From Beta vulgaris subsp. vulgaris (Eukaryota; Streptophyta; Magnoliopsida; Caryophyllales; Amaranthaceae): a stretch of DNA of 64,000 nucleotides. The notes below the pieces were generated by a model that searched no databases, was not told where the DNA came from, and was given only the letters and a program-made list of their open reading frames with translations. Location: contig NC_079208.1 of the NCBI RefSeq assembly GCF_026745355.1, forward strand, positions 25,216,305 through 25,280,304. The letters run 5' to 3'. Shown piece by piece: positions 1-10,896 of the stretch (position 1 is the stretch's first letter; each line of letters starts with the position of its first letter). The translations under genes and the position numbers were made by a program.

Positions 1-1
1 G

Positions 2-376
2 ACTCATGATCTCGAGTTAGCAGCAGTGGTATTTGCACTCAAGATATAGCGACACTACTTGTATGGTGTTCCATGTAAGGTGTATACTAACCATAAAAGT
101 TTGAAGTACATCTTCACTCAACGTGATTTGAACCTGAGGCAGCGCAGATGGTTGGAGCTTATTAAAGATTATGAGTTGACCCTAGAGTACCAAGAGGGTA
201 AGGCTAATAAGGTGGCGGATGCTCTAAGTCGAAATGCAAAACACTCTCTTAACACTGCCATAATTTTGCCTAAGGATTTATGTGATGAGTTCCGAAGGCT
301 TGATATTGAGGTGGTGCCTCAAGGTTCCATTAAGGCACTATTAGGCTCTATGAGTGTCGAGCCAGTGTTGTTCTAG
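2..376 (+). pseudogene. Ty3/gypsy RNase H domain, C-terminal part
   Basis: The frame from base 2 gives the typical gypsy RNase H end: THDLELAAVVFALK, then a stop at 47-49 where a tryptophan codon is usual (TAG for TGG), then [10 protein letters not shown], the [10 protein letters not shown] segment and VADALSR. In an active element this domain degrades the RNA strand of the RNA/DNA hybrid during reverse transcription. The frame closes at 374-376, after the linker that normally leads into integrase. The stop and the lost downstream frame make it a pseudogene fragment. Confidence 0.9.
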
Positions 377-753
377 GTATTGAGAAGCAAATAAAGAGAC
401 AACCCGAAGCTCGAGAAGATTCGTGAAGCAAAGGGGCAAGGTCGAGCTGAGAATTTTGAGATTTGTGTTGATGGTAGTTTGAGATTCATGGGACGCTGGT
501 GTGTACCTAATGTTGGGGATCTTAAGAGGAAAATTCTTGAGGAGGCGCATAACACTCCCTACTTTATCCATCCTGTGGTGATAAGCTTTATAAGGATCTT
601 AAGGTTAATTTTTGGTGGCCCTGTATGAAAAAGGATATTGCTGAATTTGTGGCTAAATGCCTGGTTTGTCAGTAAGTAAAAATTGAGCTTCAGAGGCCTT
701 GTGGTTTACTACAACCATTACCTATTCCTGCATGGAAGTTTGATTCTATCTCG
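377..753 (+). pseudogene. Ty3/gypsy integrase N-terminal zinc-binding region, broken
   Basis: This stretch links RNase H to the integrase core but is not open in one frame. Pieces of the HHCC zinc-binding region are visible: EEAHNTPYFIHP near 540-572 and, after a frameshift near 575, a segment ending KCLVCQ at 656-673. That is followed by an in-frame TAA at 674-676 and then [19 protein letters not shown] leading into the core. The domain normally folds around zinc and helps integrase multimerise. Inactive here. Confidence 0.8.
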
Positions 754-1812
754 ATGGACTTTGTAATGGGTCTTCCGAGAGCTGTTGGTGGCAAGAATGC
801 GGTATGGGTGGTCGTGGATCGTTTAACTAAGGTGGCTCATTTCATTGCTATGAATAATACTTGGTATATGGAGGAGTTAGTTGAGGCTTATGCTAGTGAG
901 ATTATCCGTCTGCATGGGGTTCCTAAGGATATCGTTTCTGATCGTGACCCAATGTTCTTATCCCATTTTTGGGCTGCTCTGCAAGAAGCTTTTGGTACAA
1001 AGATAAAGTTGAGTGCTGCATTTCATGCTGCTACAGATGGCCAAACTGAGAGAAATATTCACACTTTGGAGGATATGCTTCGTGCTTGTGCCCTGGAACT
1101 TCAACAATCTTGGGTCAAGTCATTGAGTTTAGTGGAGTTCTCTTATAATAATAGTTATCAGGATAGCATTCAGATGGCTCCATATGAGGCTTTGTATCGG
1201 AGGAAGTGTCGTAGTCCTACCTGTTGGAGCGACATTAGTCATTCCTTAGTTTTGGGGCCACAGCTTATTCGAGATAATGTCGAGCAAGTGAAGGTCATTC
1301 AGGCTAAGATGAAGGCTGCCCAAGATAGGCAGAGATCCTATGCTGATCTTCGTCGTAAGCCTATTTCCTATGAGGTGGGTGATAAGGTCTTGCTAAAGGT
1401 ATCTCCAATGAAGGGGGTGATGCGTTTTGGTCAGAAAGGCAAGCTAAGTCCGAAGTATGTAGGTCCCTATGAGATTCTTGAGAGAATAGAGGAAGTGGCT
1501 TATAGGTTGGCTTTGCCGCCGGATTTGTCAAGGGTTCATGACGTATTCCATGTGTCGCAATTGCGAAGGTATCGTAACGATCCTTCTCATGTCATTCCAG
1601 TTGACTCGGTAGCTGTGGAACCGAACTTGACCGTTGAGGAACGACCATTTCGTATTCTTGACCGTCAGAATCGAGCGTTAAGGAGAAAGGTCATTCCCTT
1701 AGTGAAGGTGCTTTGGAGGAGTCAAAAATTTGAAGAAGCCACCTGGGAGACTAAGGAGTCGGTGAGACTCATGTATCCAGAGTTATTTTTTCAGGTATTA
1801 TTTGACGTTTAG
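754..1812 (+). CDS. Ty3/gypsy integrase catalytic core with chromodomain-like tail
   Basis: This open frame of 352 codons starts inside the integrase core, so its first Met is not a true start. The catalytic triad is present: Asp in [11 protein letters not shown] at the frame start, Asp in [10 protein letters not shown] and Glu in [14 protein letters not shown]. It continues through the GPY/F-type region ([11 protein letters not shown]) and [13 protein letters not shown] to a chromodomain-like tail, [15 protein letters not shown]. Integrase joins the retrotransposon cDNA to host DNA, and the chromodomain usually directs insertion to heterochromatin. The piece is intact, but upstream stops mean it cannot be made as part of pol. 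Confidence 0.9.
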   Translation: MDFVMGLPRAVGGKNAVWVVVDRLTKVAHFIAMNNTWYMEELVEAYASEIIRLHGVPKDIVSDRDPMFLSHFWAALQEAFGTKIKLSAAFHAATDGQTERNIHTLEDMLRACALELQQSWVKSLSLVEFSYNNSYQDSIQMAPYEALYRRKCRSPTCWSDISHSLVLGPQLIRDNVEQVKVIQAKMKAAQDRQRSYADLRRKPISYEVGDKVLLKVSPMKGVMRFGQKGKLSPKYVGPYEILERIEEVAYRLALPPDLSRVHDVFHVSQLRRYRNDPSHVIPVDSVAVEPNLTVEERPFRILDRQNRALRRKVIPLVKVLWRSQKFEEATWETKESVRLMYPELFFQVLFDV

Positions 1813-1835
1813 AGTTTCAAGGACGAAACTTTTTT

Positions 1836-1844
1836 AAGGGGGAG
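1836..1844 (+). promoter_or_regulatory. Polypurine tract of the first gypsy element
   Basis: AAGGGGGAG lies directly before the LTR start (TGTTTGTAG) and just after the pol stop. It is the expected plus-strand DNA synthesis primer. Confidence 0.75.
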
Positions 1845-3266
1845 TGTTTGTAGCACCATGGTTTTCCATCCTAAAAATTTAGTATGTTATTCTTAAAAAA
1901 ATAATTACATCGTATAAGTTATAGTTTGTCAACTTGTTTTAAAAACAAAAATTATATTTATTTAGTATATGTTATTATCCTATTTATTTGAAATATTAAT
2001 AATTTTTTTTGGTAGTTAGATATTCACGTTGGGTTACACTTTATATTTTATCGACTCGTCTTGCCGTTGGACTGTTTAGTAGCGAGAGGGGTCTGAATTG
2101 TTACACGATTTATGCTGGCAGAATGTTATGCAGTAATATGAGGAATTTTTTTCCAGAATTTTAAAGGGTTTATAACCCCCTTGTAACCTCCCTCATAATC
2201 ATTCTCAATTCCTACAACAAATACCATCATTTACGCTTGGTTTCTTTTCCTTTTTAATCCTCATATTTGGGGGCACTAAACTAACGTAATTGATACCCAC
2301 TCTTGCAAACTCTTCGGCCTCCTTTAGTGAGAAAGTTATTATCTTGTTTTTTCTTTCTCTCCTTCATCTTCTTCTACCATTGTTGCTCACCAAGAAGCCC
2401 CATTTTATTCACCCCTTTTTGTCACATACAACACATAGTACATCTTCATTCTTATCTTAGGATTACTAAGCTCTTGTTGGGGTTGCTAGGAGGTCATCAC
2501 TTGGAGGACGAACAGGCAAACGACGACGGGAACTAGACGACTTAGCTTCACTCCTCCAGTTGGCCCAGGTAACTAATGGCGAACCTAGTACGACTAGAGT
2601 CCATTTAGGAATTATTTAGTCTTAATATCTAAGGTTGGGGTAAATTTTACGCTAAGATTTGTGGGTGGGTAAAGCTTCATAGTATTGATGTTATATTTGT
2701 TATACTTGAATGTTTCTGAGTGATATTTATGTGGAAGAAAACAGATTCTACTATATGAAACGTTATCCTTGCTAGAGTTTGGTGGCTAGATGTTTTTTTT
2801 TTTTGTTTCATTATATCTTTATAGTTTACGGTTTGGTTAGTAGACCTTATAAATTATGTTGTTATGCACCTATGTTATTGGTTTGCTTAAGTATGATCAA
2901 AGTGATTATTATATGAGAGCATGAATATCTGATGTCTTCTAGTTAAGTAGCTTGTAGAAAGGGGTGTAGTTCGTGATAATTTTTTTTTAGTCTGTCCAAT
3001 GTCTTGCGTCTATCACTTATGGACTGCGCCGAGCACATGATTCTCGAGCTGAACGTATCCCTTGCGTGGCTTGCATCTATGGCAGTCCCTGGTTGTCTGT
3101 ATGTAAGTGATAGTGTCAAGTAGGCTTGAAACTTTGGTTTCATTCTCGTAGGTTGCTACTTTCGAAATTCAGTTCTTTTTTTTTCCTTTTGTATTATATC
3201 TATGGTGGTGATTATAAGTAGCAGGTGTGTTAATTAGTTGCCTACGTGCATTACATGCTATATTTG

Positions 3267-3323
<57 letters not shown>

Positions 3324-4661
3324 TATGAGTGTCTTACTTTTTGTTTATTATTATTATTATAATGGTATTGTTGGGGGTAACTAAATTGAGAGTATAATTA
3401 TGTTTTACTCTAGTAAATCAACATAAGTTGTCGACGTTACAGTACTTGAGGGAGAATAATACTGTCTTTAGTACCGTTTCGCCAAGAGTTATGTACCGAG
3501 AGTATTATAACTAATGTTGTAATTAACCTTGTACCCAAACTCAGACAACGAGATTGTAGTAGTTGGAATATTTTTGGTCATATTTTGTTTTTGTGTATAA
3601 GTATGTTTTAGTGAAAGATTTTTTTTTTTTTTCTCTTTGTCGGGAGACATGATTTATTAGTATTACTATATTAATATTACTTTGGGAAGAATAAATATTG
3701 TTAAACTGAGACTCATGGATTGCGATCCTAGTTTCTGCTGGTTTTAGGTGTAAGGCTGGAAGGGCATCATTATTTTTTGTATTTGATGAAGATACTATAG
3801 CATTTATTTGTAGGACTGTTTTGATTGAGATTAAGATATCCGGTGGGATAGACGTAGTCCCCGGTGAAGAACATGCCAACCACCAAGGTTGCGATTTAGG
3901 GGTCTTACCTGGGTTAATTGTTGTCGTCCGAGAGGTTGGGAAGTACTAAGCTCGGTACTATCCTAAATTGGGAGTTTGGCCATTCTTAGACATAGTTAGT
4001 AGGGAATGTAAGCCCATAGGCTGTCTGGAGATTTCGATCTGACAAACCTTAGGAAGTGGGTTGCGATCCACTGGCGTTTTACTCTTTCTCCAAAAGCTAT
4101 TTATATTTTTTTTGTTAAATTATTGTGGAGGCTTATGTTATGGATCTTGTATGCTTATATTAACTTATTGATCGTGATTTACATTATTTAACCTTGTTAA
4201 ACTGTTAGTTGTTGTTTGGCTGTTATTTGGTTCAGTTTGATATTTTATGTTGATTAGGACTTATTTATTAAAGCTTGATAACTTCTACATGGATCCTAAT
4301 TGAGCTGGGAGAGCTGTTAGTTACTCCCCACTTATTGTGGATGTTTGTTGATATATTTTGCAGGTTAATATGCTGCAGTATGGTTTTGTCATGGGGTTTG
4401 AGAGATACTGTCGAGCTTAATTAGGTGGATTACATATTTTGTTTCTTTGCGTTCTTTGCGAGATTTTGGGATCGTGTTATCTCGTTATAAATACTTTTGG
4501 ATTAATGTTCTTTGGGGTTTATTTTGTTGTTGTTTTAGTTTTTATTCGAACTTTAGAGTGACATTGTCCGTCTTGACGATATTTCCGCTATCGTCTACTA
4601 CGTAATAAATCTTTCTAACTATTTTGTTTATTCATTGCCTATGAATGGACGGAGTGTTACA
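1845..4661 (+). repeat. 3' LTR of the first gypsy element
   Basis: The LTR runs from the TG after the polypurine tract to TGTTACA. It could start at 1845 or 1849. A TATA-like TTTATAACC lies near 2169, followed by a pyrimidine-rich leader-like stretch; a 77-codon ORF there (2303-2536) resembles no protein I know. The partner LTR is outside the window, so the boundaries rest on TG/CA ends and the polypurine tract only. Confidence 0.65.
3269..3320. repeat. (TA)26 microsatellite inside the LTR
   Basis: An uninterrupted run of 26 TA units within the first LTR. Confidence 0.95.
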
Positions 4662-4679
4662 GTTGTAACTTCCTACTTT

Positions 4680-6185
4680 CACTAGTAGAATAATTGCTTA
4701 TTGTTGCGGTTTTACCCATACGCAACAATATATCACGTTTAAAGAAGAGGTAAATATAAAATAAAGATATTGTTGCTGTTTCTACCAAAAACCGTAGCAA
4801 TATAGTATAATAGAAAAAATTTTAAAAAAATTTGTCTTTTTGACCAACCATATTGCTGCGGTATTTTTCAAGAACCGCAGCAATATATTAAAATATTATT
4901 AAAAAATAATATTTTAATATATTTCTGCGGTTCTTGAACAAAACCACAGCAATATCATTTAAAAGAAAATATAAAAGGCATGCTCATCAGTTAGAGTTTG
5001 TTTTATTTCCTCTCTCACAACTCACATCCATTCAACCCTAACTCCGCTCTCCTTTCTCCTCTCTCCTCTCGCCGACCCTCACTCCTCTCTCCTCTCGCCG
5101 CCCCTTCACCCTCACTCCTCTCTCATCTCGCCGCCCCTTCACCCTTCATCTTCGACGGTGGTGGACATAATTCTCAGATCTGTTTTGTTTGTTTTTTTTT
5201 TTCGATAATTCTGAACTGTTTTGTGGTGGAGATAATTCTCAGATATGTTTTGTGGTGGAGATAATTCTCAGATCGTTCTCCCCACGTCGTTCGCCCCGCT
5301 TCGTTGAGTTCGTTGAGTTCATCGAGTTCGTTCGCAAGTCCGAATATATGGACTTCACTGTCGTATCGGCAACGGCGAAAGAGTCGAAGTCCGCAGCATG
5401 GACATCGACGTCGTTTATATCGCCGAGGTTTTTAAGTCCCTTTGTTACGCCCCTGAAAATGGTAGTTATTAATATGAAAGGTTACTTAGAAGAAGTTTGT
5501 AATTTTATGTTCGTCGAGTTCGTTCGCAAGTCCCCACGTCGTTGCTGCGGCTCTTTTTTTAATTTTATGTACTTTCTGTATTTCTATGTTTTTAATTTTT
5601 GTTTTTTTAATTTTTTTTCTTATGATATCCGTTTTCATTTTTTCATATATATTTTTGTAATTAGGGCTTAAATTAATTTTTGATATTAATTTTATGTACT
5701 TCTGTATTTGAATTTTTTTCTTTTTTCGTTTTTTTTTATTTTTGTCCTTATTAGATCTGTTTTAATTTTTTATATATATATTTTTGTAGTTAGGGTTTGT
5801 AATATTATTTTTATTGAATATATGGACATATGGTGGTTTCATTTAGTTATTTTTGTGTTGTTATTGTAGTGTAATAGTGTTGCAATAATCTATGGGTTAG
5901 TCACATACTTGTCTGTTTTATTCTATCAAATGTAATTGCAAAATGCAAAAGAATTTTTTTGCCTGTACCAGTACCTATTGCTGCAGTTTTGGGCAACAAT
6001 CGCAGCAATAGACAAGATTTTGCTGCGGTTCCTAGAATCCGCAGCAATATGGTCAAATATTGATGCGGTTTAAAACCGCAGCAATATAATTAATACCTAT
6101 TGCTGCCCCCTTATTTGGTGCGCGCCCAAAACCGCAACAATAGGCCACTTTTTGACCGCAACAATAAGCATTTATTCTACTAGTG
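4680..6185. mobile_element. Non-autonomous CACTA (En/Spm-like) element
   Basis: The ends are inverted: CACTAGTAGAATAA at the left and its complement TTCTACTAGTG at the right. They are flanked by a 3-bp duplication, TTT (4677-4679 and 6186-6188), as expected for CACTA transposons. There is no transposase, so it must have been moved in trans. Both subterminal regions (4697-4960 and 5975-6170) are packed with short imperfect inverted pairs of TATTGCTGCGGTT and AACCGCAGCAATA, the kind of motif array a CACTA accessory protein binds. The 1506-bp element lies beside the leader of a minus-strand gypsy remnant. Confidence 0.9.
4998..5671 (+). other. Leader-like core of the small CACTA element
   Basis: The core has a CT-rich stretch with a short repeated unit (CTCCTCTCTCCTCTCGCCG, 5056-5146) followed by T-rich DNA and a repeated GTTCGTTCGCAAGTCC (5326-5341 and 5518-5533). 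It reads like the 5'UTR and first intron of a plant gene. Short ORFs at 4998-5264 and 5189-5671 are low-complexity and match no family I recognise. It may be a captured promoter/leader or simply the element's own core. Confidence 0.4.
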
Positions 6186-6309
6186 TTTGACGGTCATATT
6201 TAAGGATCTACGACAACAAATATATTCCACAATATTTTAGTACTCTCCCTATACGCATTCCCAACAATAATAATAAAGGTTTCCATTAACATCATAGGCA
6301 TAAGAAGGT

Positions 6310-6366
6310 TTTTTTCGCCGGGGAGCACACCAAGTAGGAGTGCCCCGCGATAAAAAAAAAAAAAAA
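6310..6366 (+). mobile_element. Tiny poly(A)-tailed insertion with target-site duplication
   Basis: A 57-bp insert (T-run, GC-rich near-palindromic core, A-run of 15) is flanked by AGGCATAAGAAGGT at 6296-6309 and 6366-6379. A poly(A) tail and a 13-14 bp duplication are the marks of LINE-driven retroposition, so it is best read as a severely 5'-truncated SINE or a short retroposed RNA. Confidence 0.7.
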
Positions 6367-7310
6367 GGCATAAGAAGGTAACACTTAGCAGGGAAGAAAG
6401 ATATAAATAATTAGCAAGGAAGAAAAGATAATCATGAATAGTTAGCAGTGAATAAAATAATAATCATGTTGAACTAACTATTCAATGCAGGCATATAATA
6501 TTTCTATCCTATATGCCCTTCCTATACTATCCATTCTCACAATGCAACAAGTCAAACTTTAAAGGTAATAAAAATAATGCATACATTCCTTATAAAATAA
6601 TAATAATTAAGTGTCTTACTTAAAACAAATTTCGACTAACTAAAAAAAAAATTCAGACTTATTCGAGAAATTATTCGAATGACATGTAATTTGAAAAAAA
6701 AAATCGACAAAAAAAAAAATTATTCGGACACCTAAAAAATTTTCAAACCATTACGGATTTGGAAAAATTCGAATAACAAAACGATTTTTTTCGGACACAA
6801 AAAAAAATTTCGGACCCTCTAAAAAAATTTCCGTCCTCTGAAAACTACATAATAATATATTCCTATAACGGTTTTCAAAACGAATAAGTAGGAGCAATTT
6901 TAAGAGTTTATTTAAATAACTAGTAAGTTCATTAGGCGCCTAAAAATTTTGAAAATAACCTAAAGCTCTGATGCCACTTTGTAACACCCTTCAATTCTCT
7001 GTTTTTCAAAAATACTTTTTCAATATAAGACATAGATAATTACCAAAGCATTATCGCCCGTGTGATAACGCATCGGCTTATTCAGAAAAATAGGGAGACA
7101 CAGCAGCAATGGCGCACCAAAAATTGAGGATTTTTAAGGTGTGGTGACGTTTCTTGTCGAAGAAAAAACATTACTTGAAGAAGAAGAAAGAAACTTGAGA
7201 GAGAGAAGGAAAATCACGTTGAAGAAGATGAAAGAGAATAGAGGGGGGGCTATGTGAGTGTGCGGAGAGAGAAAAATAATCTTCTGTGGTAAAATTATTA
7301 GGTCCAAGGT

Positions 7311-7320
7311 ATTTATAAAG
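7311..7320 (-). promoter_or_regulatory. TATA box in the minus-strand LTR
   Basis: The minus strand reads CTTTATAAAT inside the LTR, at a plausible distance from the LTR start for the U3 promoter. Confidence 0.5.
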
Positions 7321-7675
7321 CAGCTTTTCCTTTTGGGCTTAGGAAAAGGAGATTGGGCTCAAAAAAGTTTCATGATGAATAGGATAAATAAATTAGAACT
7401 CCTAACATTAATATAAATCATTTTCCTAATCTACTTAGAATTTTGGGTTTTTGAAGCCTATTTAGACTTCTTTTCCAAATCAAATTAGTATTTCAAACAT
7501 TTTTCAAAGCATGCCTAAAAAATATTTTAACTTTCTTAAATCCTTAAAATAATTTCTTTGACTTTTAAAATAGTCAACCTTCTTTAAATAATTAAATTAT
7601 TTTAAATTAAATTATTTTTAAATATAAATATATAAATTCTAAAGTATATGTAAAAATCCATAAAATTACAGGCGA

Positions 7676-8520
7676 TTACATGCTACTGCAGTCGACGGTG
7701 CGAGAATCAAGAAGGAGTGCGAGGGGGTTGGCGATGGTGGTGGGTTGCAGGGACGGCTTAGGAGAAGAAGGCATGAAGAGAGTGTGGCGTGCAAAGGTTG
7801 GTGAATATTGAAGAGGACGAACAAAAGAAATATTTGTTGGTGCAAAATTGCTGAAGAACCTTTCTCGCCCGGTGAGACGAAATTTGGCCCGATCAAACTA
7901 AAGTCCCTCCTGGTCAGGACACTTTGCCCGGTCAACCGGGCCAAGAATATGTAGCCAAATTTTATGATAATTCTTCAAAAAATTTCAAATTCCGTTTGCG
8001 CGCCTGGTAGGGTGATTCTGCCCAGTCGACTGGGCAACCAACACCTCGACAACTTATTTTCTTATTTCTTTCTTTAATATCGCTCCACCTACAACAAACA
8101 CACAAAACACACCAAATTAAGTAAAATCACTCAAAAAGGATGTAACAAAGGTAAGAATCAAAGTAAAAAGTAAAGAAAAGAAAAGAGAAAATAAGTTAAA
8201 GCTCGGGTTGCCTCCCGAGAAGCGCAAATTCAAGGTCTTACATGACCATTTAAGACTAATATACCACTCATAATACAAAAAACTTGTGTTGTGGACGCTT
8301 GTATGTCGACGCTTAGCTGTAGGCGTTGGGATAAATTAATAGTCCCGCATTTCTGCAACGCTCAAAAGCGTTCAGAAATTTCGAGTCTCCTTTTGTCGTC
8401 GACAATACTCGTGCAAGGCACGTGACATGCTTTAATTTTGTCAATTGTTTAATTAGCAAAATTCGCCTTATTCCCGTTTCTTCAAACCTCAACTCATCCC
8501 CCGGCATATGCATCAAACCA
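7676..8520. other. Repeat-derived flank with no recognisable gene
   Basis: This contains GC-rich palindromic phrases such as CCCGGTCAACCGGGCC (near 7927-7943) and GCCCAGTCGACTGGGC (near 8019-8034). It also has CTCGGGTTGCCTCCCGAGAA (8202-8221), a phrase of the kind found near the end of plant gypsy internal regions. The minus-strand ORFs at 7666-7944 and 8313-8516 resemble nothing I know. Probably an older, unclassified LTR-element fragment. Confidence 0.35.
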
Positions 8521-10520
8521 AAGATTTAGTTCATTAGTTCTGATCAGTTAGTTTTCGAATTCCCATTTGATTTGGTCATCTTCAACCTCCCATTAGTTAG
8601 CGCAATTCCGCATCTGCAATTCGCACGCCGTTAGTTTTCGAATTCCCCTTGATTTGGTCATCTTCAACCTCCCACCAATTAGCGCAATTTGGAAGCTGCA
8701 AGATTAGACAAGTTGACATCGAAAATTGGGGAATTTCATTTGAATTCTTCTGATCTGCAGGTTTGACATCAATTACGTTCTTTTTGCATTGAGTTTTATA
8801 AATTTCAATCTCTAATTTTTCGAATTACCGTGGTTTTTTTGTTTTTAGTCTCCCGTCAATCTTAGGTTTCATATTTCATCAATTCTAAAGATTTTTTTTC
8901 TTAGTCTCACAAATATTGAACTTCCAATTTCTCTTGGATTATTCTTTTTTTCCTATCATCATCTTCGGCTCTCAAGTGCTTGGTCACTAAGAGAACCAAA
9001 TCAACTGCTAATTCATCTTCTGTTTGTAACAGGTAAGTTATTATGTTGTTATCTTCTATAATTCTATTTTTAATTTCTAATTGTGCTATTCTTTTTTAGT
9101 CTAGTTAAAGATGAGTTTTTGTTTGATATTTTTGTAATCTTGCTATGCGTTTTCTAGGTAAATTTGCCTTCATGCTTCTCTTTCCTGCTAACGTTTGTTG
9201 AATGTTGATCTCTATATGCCATTTCATTCTCATAAATGTCTGAGATATTGTCTAGATTATTGTCTATGCTTGAGGTTAATGCTCTCTAGATGGTTGACAT
9301 TATGTGCTTAGTTTCTAAGCACATAATAAAGTGATAAGGAACTAGAACAAAAACAAATTAATAGAAGTTAATAATACCTTAACAGGAGGAACAGGAGGGT
9401 GATTATGGTTTTAGTTTTTGTTTGTTCTAATTTATGCATTTCTTGTTCCTCTCACATAATTTTGTACGCTAGAGATTACTTCATATTATCAGTACATTGT
9501 TAAATTCTTTTTTAATATTCAATGAAGCAAGATGAACAAATAAATAACATAACACATTTTCTAAATAGAGGTGTTGTATTTTCATATCAGATATGACTGG
9601 TTGTACCTTTTGAAGGCTTAAATAAATAGATTAGGAAAAAAAAGCTTTGATCATTGTCTAATCTTAGCCTGAGCCTGGTAGACTTACACATTACTTGGCA
9701 TAAATCTATCTGCAAATCAGATCAAAGTAATTTGTATAAGTGGTGGTGAAGGATTGATGAATCTGTTTGGATTGTGTTTTGTTTTTAATAAGAAAGGAAT
9801 TGATTTAAATTCATTAAATCAACATCAGTCTGACTTTTTGGCAAGTGAGGTTCTCATTTGAAGGTTAATGCACAAGGAACCTTATGCATACGAAATTTAT
9901 CATCATTTAGGATATTTTAGTATTCTAATAAAGCTGTTATCAACTAAGGGACGTATTCGTATCGTTATTTCCAGTGTTTTAGTCTTCTTCCTGCTGTCTT
10001 AGGAGATATATAGAATTATCTGTTTCTTGCTTTTCTATATTGCATTGGATTCTTAGGAATGTAAGAGGGCAAGATCTTTTGCCAAACATCTTTTATATTG
10101 TTTTGCGTTGCCTATTTTTGTGACTTGAACCTCGTACTCGTCAATGATACTTTGAGCTTTGCATATCTAATTGAAATGATTAATGATTGCTGAGATGCGA
10201 TTAATAAATATCTATAGAGAAGTTCACTGATAAATTAATCAATGGAAAAAACTTCACTTGAGCTGAGCAATGGAGCAGTCAATGTTCAAGTAGCTGCAAG
10301 TAGGCTAGACACATTATCGCCTCTTGTAACAAGCCAAAAGTGAGAGAGAGTACCTTCCAACGTAGGCGACATTATGCCACCCATCGATACTGCCACACTA
10401 TTATCCCCCTTGTGCCCAGCCACCATCAGCTTGCAGTCCTCCTACTGCAGTGCCTTCCCCACAACCACTCCCCTGCATATTTATGTCTGCTTTCATACAC
10501 GCTGTTGTGCAAAGCCTAAA
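8521..10520 (+). other. Non-coding, 5'UTR/intron-like DNA
   Basis: There is no coding frame I can support. 8547-8700 holds an imperfect direct repeat built on TTTCGAATTCCC and TTTGGTCATCTTCAACCTCC. Splice-like junctions follow (CTGCAG before GTTTGACATC near 8760; AACAG/GTAAGT near 9032). This looks like a gene leader followed by intron, but no downstream exon is recognised. On the minus strand near 10350-10450 a short frame (reading KLMVAGHKGDNSVAVSMGG) looks coding-like but is unassigned. Confidence 0.3.
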
Positions 10521-10546
10521 AATTAGGCTTAAAATCATTTTTATAT

Positions 10547-10840
10547 CCCCGAAATGCAACAAACAACAAATGCAAGCTTATAACTCTACACAATAGTAAC
10601 ATTATACCTCATATAAGCATGTTCAAAGAGAATTTGGGGTTAAATGACTCGATAAGTACGATTTGGGAGCGAAAAGACAAAAATAGGCCCGAAATGCCCT
10701 TTTCGTTCCCGAAATGCAACCAACAACAAATGCATGACTATAACTCTACACACTAGTTACATTATACCTCATATAAGCATGCATGTTCAAAGAGAATTTA
10801 GGGTTAAATGACTCGATAAGTACGATTTAGGAGCGAAAAG
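10547..10840. repeat. Imperfect tandem duplication downstream of TNP2
   Basis: Two copies of about 130 bp (10547-10676 and 10708-10840) share CCCGAAATGCAAC, CATTATACCTCATATAAGCA, TTAAATGACTCGATAAGTAC and GGAGCGAAAAG in the same order. They lie just beyond the stop of the minus-strand transposase gene. Confidence 0.85.
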
Positions 10841-10896
10841 GTTAAATGACTCGATAGTTACAAATTGGAGAAATTACATAGACCTGAGTTTATGTC

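Larger units (their letters stand above)
1..4661 (+). mobile_element. Ty3/gypsy chromodomain retrotransposon, 3' portion
   Basis: The window opens inside the pol gene of a plus-strand Ty3/gypsy LTR retrotransposon. In order it shows the RNase H end, the integrase zinc-binding region, the integrase core, a chromodomain-like tail, a polypurine tract and a 3' LTR of about 2.8 kb ending in TGTTACA. Domain order (RNase H before integrase) identifies Ty3/gypsy, and the long LTR with a C-terminal chromodomain-like segment suggests the Tekay/Del group. The 5' LTR, gag, protease and reverse transcriptase lie left of the window. Pol carries stops and frameshifts, so this copy is dead. Confidence 0.9.
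6186..7670 (-). mobile_element. Minus-strand Ty3/gypsy remnant: leader, primer-binding site and 5' LTR
   Basis: Read on the minus strand, an LTR of 691 bp runs from TGTAATTTTATGG (7670) to GGGTGTTACA (6980). It has matching TGTAA/TTACA ends. Three bases later comes TGGCATCAGAGC (6976-6965), which differs at one base from the initiator-Met tRNA primer-binding site. DNA to the left (6186-6964) is the expected untranslated leader and has no coding frame. Gag and pol are missing, probably displaced by the first gypsy element and the small CACTA. A possible 5-bp flank is GGCGA at 7671-7675. Confidence 0.75.

Noticed and set aside
2303..2536. 77-codon ORF in the first LTR
   Set aside because: Low complexity, no family, and within LTR leader sequence.
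4998..5671. Protein-coding gene in the small CACTA
   Set aside because: The frames follow CT-rich and T-rich repeats and show no domain.
7666..8516. Minus-strand ORFs of 92 and 67 codons
   Set aside because: No similarity recognised; composition explains them.
10397..10406. CACTATTA as the left end of the outer CACTA
   Set aside because: Only eight bases agree with the right end and the 3-bp flanks do not match.
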